A DNA stretch of 5,007 bases from Candidatus Poribacteria bacterium (GTDB taxonomy: Bacteria; Poribacteria; WGA-4E; GCA-2687025), in assembly GCA_027625215.1 (NCBI GenBank), contig JAQBWJ010000254.1:1-5007 (forward strand), read 5' to 3'. Shown in pieces: positions 1-4,765 of this stretch. Under the pieces are notes generated by a model. The model had not been told where the DNA came from. It ran no database searches and was given only the letters and a program-made list of their open reading frames with translations. Position 1 is the first letter of the stretch. Each line of letters starts with the position of its first letter. Both the position numbers and the translations under genes were made by a program.

Positions 1-303
1 CCGCAGCAGTTGTTCCGTCGTGGTTCGCAGGACCGACGCGGAGGCTTGCGGAGGTTGGTAGTGCGTCCAAAGGAAGTCGCCGTGACCGCCGTTCGCCCCC
101 CACCACATGACGGGGAGAATCACCCCGCCCGTCCGTTCCGCGATGCGGACGCAAAGCCGCTCCGCCTTGATGCCGTCATACCCGACGGGCATGTGCCAAC
201 CGTGATGTTCGATCAACCCAAGCGGCAGAAACGCGACGGGCGACTCCGCCACCATCGCGGCGAGCTCATCCGGTCGCGTCTCCACATATCGTCGCCAAAC
301 CAT
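1..303 (-). CDS. Creatininase-family amidohydrolase, N-terminal part (runs off left edge)
   Basis: Partial gene: 101 residues are visible and the rest lies left of the window. The family consists of metal-dependent amidohydrolases (creatinine amidohydrolase and formamide hydrolases such as those in riboflavin/F420 and mycofactocin biosynthesis), usually about 230-270 residues. The reading FLPLGLIEHHGWHMPVGYDG at residues 25-44 is the family's signature. Glu32, His34 and Asp43 have the same spacing as creatininase metal ligands Glu34, His36 and Asp45; His37 is the second conserved histidine. A helix (KAERLCVRIAERTGG, 46-60) and a strand with VMWWGANGGHGDF (65-77) follow, as expected for the alpha/beta core. 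ATG at 303 is chosen because the signature then falls at the usual position and GGAG lies 10 nt upstream. It begins 7 bp after the stop of the D,D-peptidase gene, so the two are probably co-transcribed. The substrate cannot be read from this part; the Trp-rich stretch suggests a subgroup other than true creatininase. Confidence 0.85.
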   Translation of the reverse strand, partial: MVWRRYVETRPDELAAMVAESPVAFLPLGLIEHHGWHMPVGYDGIKAERLCVRIAERTGGVILPVMWWGANGGHGDFLWTHYQPPQASASVLRTTTEQLLR

Positions 304-310
304 CCGCGCA

Positions 311-1690
311 TCACTCCGCTGAAAACGCTCTCACGAGGGCTTCGGGGCGCTCCCATTCATCTTCGACGCTTTGCGTGTAGGTCATCATCGCCGTCAGCAT
401 CCGCTCTTGGATGTCGCGGATCGCGGCGCGCCGTTCGAAGGTGTCTCCCGTGTAGTTCGCCAGAATCGAGAACGTCAGGTAACGGTCGCCCGCCCCGACA
501 AGATATCCCGACAACGCGACACACCCCGCGATATATCCGGTCTTCGCAAAGACATGCCCTTGCAGCGACGATTTCGAGTACCGATTCTTGAGCGTGCCCG
601 TCACCCCGCCGACCGCCAACGAACTGACGAACACTTCACCTTGAGGCGTCTGCGCCAGCCGTCGCAACAACGTCGTGATCGTCTCCGGCGCGGCGACGTT
701 GCCGCCGCTCGCTTTTCGCGCCAAGCCGGAACCGTCGATCTGCTCGTACCCGGTCAACGACACGTCGATCATCGCCAGCGCATGACGCACCGCGCGACTG
801 CCCCCGTCGAAACTGCCGTCCTGAAGCGTCTCCGCGCCGAGCGTTTTGAGCAGGTGTTCCGCCAAGTAGTTGTCGCTCTCGCGGTTCGTTTCGCGGATGA
901 TGTCGTAGAGCGTCAGCGACGACGGTTGCGTGTAGATCGTGCGCGAGTCGTCCGGCGCGTTCTCATTGACCCCCGCGATGCGCGTCTCTTTCAGGGTGAT
1001 GCCGCGCCGCCGCAACCCGTTGCGGATGAACGACGACGCGGTGCCCAACGGCGAGGTCGTCGCCACGTAAACGGAGGTGCCCTCCTGCTTGATACGCACC
1101 AAACCCCGCGCGTAAGGCAGTCCCGACACCGGAGCCGCGTACCGACGACGCAGTTGATCGGAGGGCCAATTGGGGCTTTGGAACTCCTCGTCGAAGTACC
1201 GCCCGTCCACAACGACCTCTTTCAACGAAGTTTTCTTCGCCGCCTTGAGCGCGTTGGCGACTTCATCCAAAAAATGGTCGGGGTAGGAGAACCCGTTGAT
1301 GATGTGGAAGGTCGCGTCGCCGCCGCCGATGATCCAGAGCGTGTCGCCGTCCAACCGGGCGGTCGTCTGCCAGCGGAAATCGGGGGGAAGCGACAGCAAC
1401 GCCGCCGCCGTCGTAAACAGTTTCGTGTTCGACGCGAGCACGAACGGCGTCGTTCCGCGATGCGCGTACAGCGTCTTGCCGGAGAGGTCTTCGACGGCGA
1501 CGCCCATGTGAACGCCCGTCGCCTCAATGCGCTTGGCGAGTTCGTTCATCGCCTTTCGCAACTCGCGCAACGGAACGGACGACACGGTTTCCGGCGAATC
1601 GCTCATCGATTGTCCGAAAGAAGGAAGTAATAGGGCAGCGGTAAGAAAAAACGAGAGCGCGGCTATGGCGCAACGTCGGTCGCATTTCAC
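311..1690 (-). CDS. dacB: D-alanyl-D-alanine carboxypeptidase/endopeptidase, PBP4 type (peptidase S13)
   Basis: Secreted low-molecular-mass penicillin-binding protein of 459 residues that removes terminal D-Ala from, or cuts cross-links in, peptidoglycan. All three active-site motifs of the serine D,D-peptidase fold are present: SNTK at 87-90 (nucleophile Ser87, Lys90), SDN at 272-274 and KTG at 383-385. DGSGLAR at 319-325 is a further S13 hallmark. Residues 1-26 form a signal peptide: MKCDRR, a hydrophobic core of about 17 residues, then PSFG before the mature part; a clear Ala-X-Ala site is not obvious, so the cleavage point is uncertain. The start is GTG at 1690; it keeps the signal peptide, and AGGGA lies about 10 nt upstream. 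SxxK and SxN are about 185 residues apart, shorter than the roughly 245 I recall for E. coli PBP4, so the inserted non-catalytic domains are probably reduced. It follows the ABC ATPase gene by 111 bp and precedes a creatininase-family gene by 7 bp. Confidence 0.93.
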   Translation of the reverse strand: MKCDRRCAIAALSFFLTAALLLPSFGQSMSDSPETVSSVPLRELRKAMNELAKRIEATGVHMGVAVEDLSGKTLYAHRGTTPFVLASNTKLFTTAAALLSLPPDFRWQTTARLDGDTLWIIGGGDATFHIINGFSYPDHFLDEVANALKAAKKTSLKEVVVDGRYFDEEFQSPNWPSDQLRRRYAAPVSGLPYARGLVRIKQEGTSVYVATTSPLGTASSFIRNGLRRRGITLKETRIAGVNENAPDDSRTIYTQPSSLTLYDIIRETNRESDNYLAEHLLKTLGAETLQDGSFDGGSRAVRHALAMIDVSLTGYEQIDGSGLARKASGGNVAAPETITTLLRRLAQTPQGEVFVSSLAVGGVTGTLKNRYSKSSLQGHVFAKTGYIAGCVALSGYLVGAGDRYLTFSILANYTGDTFERRAAIRDIQERMLTAMMTYTQSVEDEWERPEALVRAFSAE

Positions 1691-1710
1691 GGGTGTGTGT
1701 TCCCTTCGTC

Positions 1711-1713
1711 CAT
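1711..1713 (-). other. Possible 8-codon leader ORF overlapping the peptidase start
   Basis: Reading leftward from the ATG at 1713, an eight-codon frame encodes MDEGNTHP and stops at TGA (1687-1689), which overlaps the GTG start of the D,D-peptidase as GTGA. Such overlaps can couple translation, but the frame has no strong ribosome-binding site and could be chance. Only the initiating codon is given as the feature coordinates. Confidence 0.15.
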
Positions 1714-1743
1714 CCGGGTAGTTTCAACGGCATCCACCGTCGT

Positions 1744-1753
1744 TGAGTACTCA
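1744..1753. promoter_or_regulatory. Perfect 10-bp palindrome upstream of the D,D-peptidase gene
   Basis: TGAGTACTCA is an exact dyad lying 54 bp upstream of the GTG start of the PBP4-type gene, in the 111-bp gap after the ABC ATPase gene. A dimeric regulator could bind here. No flanking -35/-10 pair was convincing, and one 10-bp palindrome can arise by chance, so the operator reading is tentative. Confidence 0.25.
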
Positions 1754-1758
1754 GACGT

Positions 1759-1774
1759 GCGAAAGCGGTTTCGC
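1759..1774 (-). other. Intergenic hairpin between ABC ATPase and D,D-peptidase genes
   Basis: GCGAAA and TTTCGC form a perfect 6-bp stem around a 4-base loop (GCGG on plus, CCGC on minus). On the minus-strand transcript it begins about 28 bases after the ATPase stop codon. No U-tract follows (the next bases are ACGTCT), so it does not look like an intrinsic terminator. It may be an mRNA processing or 3'-end stabilising structure that separates expression of the ABC genes from the downstream pair. Confidence 0.35.
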
Positions 1775-1801
1775 GTAACACGGTTCGGAGTATGGAACGG
1801 A

Positions 1802-2545
1802 TTACTCTTCCAAACTACCGACATGAATGTCAATTTCATGCCGTTCGCGCAACTGCTCCACTTCGCCGTCACGGATGTAACACACACGGTCCGAGGCATC
1901 GAGCATTTTCAGGTCGTGGGTCGCGCTGACGACCGTCACCTGGTGCGCCGATTGCAAATCCTTGAGAAGAACGATGATGTCGCGTCCTGTTTTCGTGTCC
2001 AAGTTCGCGGTCGGTTCGTCCGCGAGGATGATGTCGGGATCGTTCGCCAACGCGCGGGCGATGGCGACGCGCTGCTGCTGGCCGCCGGAGAGCTCCGTCG
2101 GCAGGTGGTCGAACCGGTCGCCCAATCCGACCGAGTCGAGCAACGCTTTGCCCTTTTCGTTGCGCTGTTTGACGGACAGTCCCGCGAAGATCATCGGCAG
2201 CGTCACGTTTTCGAGCGCGGTCATCACGGGCAGCAGGTTGAACGATTGGAAGATGTAGCCCATGCGGTTGCAGCGGATCCACGCCAACTGTTCCGGCTTG
2301 AGCCGCGCCATGTCTTCGCCCTCGATGTAGACGTTGCCCTTCGTCGGTTGGTCAAGCGCGCCGATCATGTTGAACAGCGTCGATTTGCCGGAACCGGAGG
2401 GACCCATCAACGAGAGGTACTCGGCGCGTCGAATGTCGAGGCTGACGCCGTTCAGCGCGTGCACGATTTCGGTGCCCATGCGGTACTCTTTGTGCACCGC
2501 CTTGACGCTGACGACAAAATCCTGCGTGTTGACCGCTTCAGTCAT
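1802..2545 (-). CDS. ABC transporter ATP-binding protein, LolD/FtsE/MacB class
   Basis: Cytoplasmic ATPase of 247 residues that powers the FtsX-family permease encoded just upstream. All nucleotide-binding motifs are intact: Walker A GPSGSGKST (48-56), Q-loop Gln100 in YIFQSFNLLP, signature LSGGQQQRV (152-160), Walker B IILADEP (172-178) with catalytic Glu177, D-loop NLDT (181-184) and H-loop His210 in SATHD. The order, length and wording (MGPSGSGKSTLFN, the GALDQPT turn, LADEPTANLD) place it in the family that includes LolD, MacB, FtsE and YtrE; the exact member cannot be named without phylogeny. The start is ATG at 2545, preceded by AAGAGGG with GAGG 8 nt upstream. It lies 42 bp after the permease stop on the same strand, so the two are almost certainly one transcript. 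The C-terminal tail past about residue 230 is short and charged. Substrate unknown. Confidence 0.95.
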   Translation of the reverse strand: MTEAVNTQDFVVSVKAVHKEYRMGTEIVHALNGVSLDIRRAEYLSLMGPSGSGKSTLFNMIGALDQPTKGNVYIEGEDMARLKPEQLAWIRCNRMGYIFQSFNLLPVMTALENVTLPMIFAGLSVKQRNEKGKALLDSVGLGDRFDHLPTELSGGQQQRVAIARALANDPDIILADEPTANLDTKTGRDIIVLLKDLQSAHQVTVVSATHDLKMLDASDRVCYIRDGEVEQLRERHEIDIHVGSLEE

Positions 2546-2587
2546 GGAGCATCCCTCTTAAATACGGTTCACGAAAAAAACGTTCAA

Positions 2588-3256
2588 CTACGCATCGACC
2601 CGCATCGCTTCGACGGGGGGCATCTTCGCCGCGCGGAACGCGGGTCCCGCCGCGCCGATCACCGCGAGCACCATCCCGACGACGCAGCCGCCGATGATGA
2701 CGGGGATCACCCCGAACGGAGCCTCCGGCGGTCCGACGAACCATGGGAACGAATAAAACACTTTCCAACCGTACGCTTTGAGATTCACGAGCACCGCGAA
2801 CCCCGTCCCGACCAACGCCCCCGCAATCGCTCCCGCAAGCCCCTGTAAACTGGATTCGAGCAGAAACAGCACGACGATGAAGCGGTCGAGCGCGCCGAGA
2901 CATTTCATCGTGCCGATCTCGCGGAACCGCTCCGTCACGGACATCAGCATCGCGTTCGAGATGCCGACGACGCACACGACGAGCGACATGATGACAAGCC
3001 AGTACTGCTGCGACGAAATGCCGACCTCCGCGTCTCCGGCGAAGGCGTCGATCACCTGTTCTTCGTCCGCGATGACCGCCGTGCGAATCGTCCCGCCCGT
3101 CAGCACCGCGACGAGAAACGCGATCCCGAACAGGATGCCGAGCGTCGTGATGATGGAACGCCAGAATCGGATTCTCAGACTTTGAAAACTGATCCGTATC
3201 GCTTCGGTAAACGGCAGTTTGATCTGCGTCCGAATCACGGCTTTAGACGATTGCAA
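2588..3256 (-). CDS. Compact FtsX-family ABC transporter permease lacking a large extracytoplasmic domain
   Basis: Inner-membrane partner of the ATPase encoded 42 bp downstream; 222 residues from the TTG at 3256. Topology as read: a cytoplasmic amphipathic lead-in (LRIRFWRS), TM1 about 34-53, a loop of only about 31 residues (54-84), TM2 about 85-106, the conserved TERFREIGTMKCLGA coupling segment (108-122), TM3 about 128-157, a second external loop with WFVGPPEAP, and TM4 about 183-206. It ends in PAFRAAKMPPVEAMR, the usual FtsX-family tail. Relatives normally have 350-450 residues, with a MacB-type periplasmic domain of 100-250 residues between TM1 and TM2; here that domain is almost absent, although the frame is continuous and both flanks are well conserved. 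The start rests on AAGGAGG placed 8 nt before this TTG. An in-frame upstream TTG at 3310 would give 240 residues but lies inside the promoter spacer. Substrate or signal unknown. Confidence 0.88.
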   Translation of the reverse strand: MQSSKAVIRTQIKLPFTEAIRISFQSLRIRFWRSIITTLGILFGIAFLVAVLTGGTIRTAVIADEEQVIDAFAGDAEVGISSQQYWLVIMSLVVCVVGISNAMLMSVTERFREIGTMKCLGALDRFIVVLFLLESSLQGLAGAIAGALVGTGFAVLVNLKAYGWKVFYSFPWFVGPPEAPFGVIPVIIGGCVVGMVLAVIGAAGPAFRAAKMPPVEAMRVDA

Positions 3257-3264
3257 CGGGGGTT

Positions 3265-3271
3265 CCTCCTT
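3265..3271 (-). promoter_or_regulatory. Strong Shine-Dalgarno site that fixes the permease TTG start
   Basis: The minus strand reads AAGGAGG here, fully complementary to the 16S rRNA anti-Shine-Dalgarno core, with an 8-nt spacer (AACCCCCG) before the TTG at 3256. This favours TTG 3256 over the more distal TTG at 3310, for which no comparable site was seen. Confidence 0.8.
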
Positions 3272-3293
3272 GATGCGCGTCCGATACAAGCCG

Positions 3294-3323
3294 ATTCTAA
3301 CACCGTCCAAACAAAGGCGTCAA
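3294..3323 (-). promoter_or_regulatory. Sigma70-type promoter of the ABC transporter cluster
   Basis: On the minus strand, TTGACG (3318-3323, five of six consensus -35 bases) is separated by 18 bp from TAGAAT (3294-3299, five of six consensus -10 bases). Transcription would start near 3287, giving a leader of about 30 nt before the TTG start at 3256, with the AAGGAGG site inside it. The promoter probably drives the permease and ATPase genes and perhaps the two genes further downstream. The left end of the insertion sequence lies 17 bases beyond the -35 box, so any activator site or UP element further upstream has been displaced or replaced by IS sequence. Confidence 0.7.
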
Positions 3324-3340
3324 TCCTTAACCGCCCTCCT

Positions 3341-3357
3341 CAGGGCTATTTCATGAA
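3341..3357 (+). repeat. Left terminal inverted repeat of the ISAs1-family element
   Basis: CAGGGCTATTTCATGAA matches the reverse complement of 4552-4568 at 15 of 17 positions; the mismatches are at positions 6 and 7 of the repeat. The inner 8 bases, TTCATGAA (3350-3357), are themselves palindromic. Confidence 0.9.
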
Positions 3358-3406
3358 TGAAGAAGGGATGGAAACATAGCGAGACAAATCAACAGGAGTC
3401 CTCGCC

Positions 3407-4558
3407 ATGTGTTCGGTTCCATCCCTTTGGGTGATGCTATCTCAGGTACCCGATCCACGCCAAGCGTCGAAAGTGCGCCATCCGTTGAAGGCACTATTGC
3501 TTCATTCGATTTTGGGAGTGCTGGGCGGCAGCCGGGGTCCCGTCGCCATCGCCGAGTGGGGACGCCACCGCCCGGAGTTGGCATCTCATTTGGGCTATCG
3601 GCAATCCAAGATGCCGTGTGCGGCGACGTTCTGTCGGTTGTTTATCCATCTGGATTGGCAGGCATTGGTCTGGGTGATTCAACGATGGGCGGAGGCGTGG
3701 ATACAACCGGAGGAATCGGCTTCTTGTCCGGCGGCGCTGGCGGTGGACGGGAAAACGTATCGGGGCAGTCGCAAACGGGGCGGGCAAGGCTGTCACGTCC
3801 TGACCGCCGTGTTCCATGAGCTGGGTTTGACGTTGGGCGAGGCGGCGGTGGACGACAAGACCAACGAGATTCCGGTGGCGACCGACCTGTTGGGACGGCT
3901 CCGTTTACAGAATCGCGTCGTGACGATGGACGCGCTGTTGACGCAGCACCGCATTGCCGAGACGATCCTCGAACACAAGGGCGAGTACGTGATGCCCGTC
4001 AAAGGCAACCATGAGGGGGCACACAAGGAACTCCGTCTGTTGTTTCGCCAACTCGGGGCGTCACCGGTGTCGCTCTCATCGGCGGAAACCGTCGAGAAAA
4101 ATCGCGGTCGTGTGGAAGTACGGCGGCTGACAGCGATGAGCGAAACGGACGACTGGGGAGACGAAAGCCTTTCCGATTATTTCGACTGGCCGGGACTTCA
4201 ACAGGTCTATCGGTTGGAACGCGAGGTCACGGTCTTGAAGACAGAAAAACGCTCGCATGAAGTCGAATACGGGTTCACCAGTCTATCGCCGGGTCAAGCC
4301 GATGCGTCCGCATTGTTGGGCTATCGGCGCGGGCATTGGTTCATTGAGAACGGAATCCATCGCGTACGCGATGTGACCTACGACGAGGATCGCAGCCAAG
4401 TCCGCTGTGGCAACGCCCCACACAACATGGGAACCCTCCGCAACGTGGCGATCGCGCTGTGTCGTCGTCATGGGAGGCACAACATCGCACAAGCCAACCG
4501 CGAAATCGCCGCTCACCCACAACGAGCATTGGAATGGCTGGGGATCAGCCGTTCATGA
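3407..4558 (+). CDS. ISAs1-family DDE transposase
   Basis: Enzyme of 383 residues that cuts and joins the ends of the surrounding insertion sequence. The N-terminal region (about 7-95: LSQVPDPRQASKVRHPL, then PVAIAEWGRHRPE and LDWQALVWVI) is the DDE-associated domain typical of ISAs1 transposases. The catalytic domain follows: AVDGKTYRGSR with Asp114, the family hallmark VDDKTNEIP (148-156), VTMDALLTQ with Asp175, YVMPVKGNH (194-202), and HWFIENGIHRVRD with Glu314, completing the DDE triad. DVTYDEDRSQVR (322-333) and HNMGTLRNVAI (339-349) match the usual C-terminus. The frame is uninterrupted and near the normal family length, so the enzyme is probably active. ATG at 3407 is preceded by AGGAG at 3394-3398, with an 8-nt spacer. 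The final codons and TGA stop fall inside the right inverted repeat. No outward promoter was identified. Confidence 0.96.
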   Translation: MCSVPSLWVMLSQVPDPRQASKVRHPLKALLLHSILGVLGGSRGPVAIAEWGRHRPELASHLGYRQSKMPCAATFCRLFIHLDWQALVWVIQRWAEAWIQPEESASCPAALAVDGKTYRGSRKRGGQGCHVLTAVFHELGLTLGEAAVDDKTNEIPVATDLLGRLRLQNRVVTMDALLTQHRIAETILEHKGEYVMPVKGNHEGAHKELRLLFRQLGASPVSLSSAETVEKNRGRVEVRRLTAMSETDDWGDESLSDYFDWPGLQQVYRLEREVTVLKTEKRSHEVEYGFTSLSPGQADASALLGYRRGHWFIENGIHRVRDVTYDEDRSQVRCGNAPHNMGTLRNVAIALCRRHGRHNIAQANREIAAHPQRALEWLGISRS

Positions 4559-4568
4559 AATGACCCTG
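4552..4568 (-). repeat. Right terminal inverted repeat of the ISAs1-family element
   Basis: Read on the minus strand this is CAGGGTCATTTCATGAA, 15 of 17 identical to the left end. It contains the last transposase codons and the stop (4556-4558), so coding sequence and transposase-binding site overlap. TTCATGAA (4552-4559) is palindromic, as at the left end. Confidence 0.9.
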
Positions 4569-4765
4569 CCAAGTCCCAAATTGTCCGAGAGGCGATCCGA
4601 CAATACCTGACTCAGCCGACTATCGGGCTGTGCTCAACCGAATAAATCCTAAGATTCTTATCGTGTGGGTAATAAGAGGGAGTAAGGAGTCTTTCGGTGG
4701 GTGAGACGGGATACGTTTCATGCGACGGCATGCGACGGGGCCGCTGTCGAGGTGCCATGAAGGGA
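4569..4765. other. Non-coding stretch between the insertion sequence and the partial right-hand gene
   Basis: About 200 bp with no gene I can support. It lies downstream of both flanking genes (convergent ends). Weak dyads are present: CAGCC (4613-4617) with GGCTG (4626-4630), and TTGTC (4581-4585) with GACAA (4599-4603). Neither is followed by a T-run on either strand, so neither is called a terminator. Confidence 0.5.
4719..4738. repeat. Two-copy 10-bp tandem repeat
   Basis: CATGCGACGG occurs twice head to tail with no spacer, just downstream of the partial right-hand gene's stop codon. The function is unknown; it may be simple slippage. Confidence 0.6.

Larger units (their letters stand above)
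3341..4568 (+). mobile_element. Complete ISAs1-family insertion sequence, 1228 bp
   Basis: The element is bounded by 17-bp imperfect inverted repeats (15 of 17 match) beginning CAGGG, and holds a single full-length DDE transposase gene on the plus strand. Size, end sequence and transposase type all fit the ISAs1 family, whose members are about 1.2-1.4 kb. No passenger gene is present. The 10 bases outside each end (CCGCCCTCCT on the left, CCAAGTCCCA on the right) do not match, so the short target duplication normally made by this family (about 8-10 bp as I recall) is absent or lost. The element is oriented divergently from the leftward ABC/peptidase cluster. Confidence 0.92.

Noticed and set aside
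10..591. Plus-strand frame of 193 codons at the left edge
   Set aside because: It spans the creatininase/peptidase junction in antisense; its composition (Arg, Pro, Ser rich) is typical of shadow frames, while the minus strand carries clear metal-binding and KTG motifs.
371..1630. Open frame of 419 codons on the plus strand, antisense to the D,D-peptidase gene
   Set aside because: It is Arg-rich with no recognisable domain and is the mirror of a strongly supported gene in GC-rich DNA, where antisense frames stay open by codon bias.
2546..2587. Possible terminator or promoter in the permease-ATPase gap (T7 run on the minus strand; TTGAAC with TATTTA 17 bp away)
   Set aside because: No stable stem precedes the T-run and the -10 matches only three of six bases; the gap fits a simple operon spacer.
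1697..2848. Open frame of 383 codons on the plus strand, antisense to the ABC ATPase and permease genes
   Set aside because: It runs across two well-supported minus-strand genes and the gap between them, is rich in Arg/His/Asp, and shows no family motif.
3257..3310. Extra 18 residues at the N-terminus of the permease from TTG 3310
   Set aside because: The codon lies within the promoter spacer, upstream of the predicted transcript start, and part of the extension (IKEEP) is simply the ribosome-binding site read as codons.
4569..4640. Dyads CAGCC/GGCTG and TTGTC/GACAA as terminators
   Set aside because: Stems are only 5 bp with loops of 8-13 bases and no adjacent T-run on either strand.
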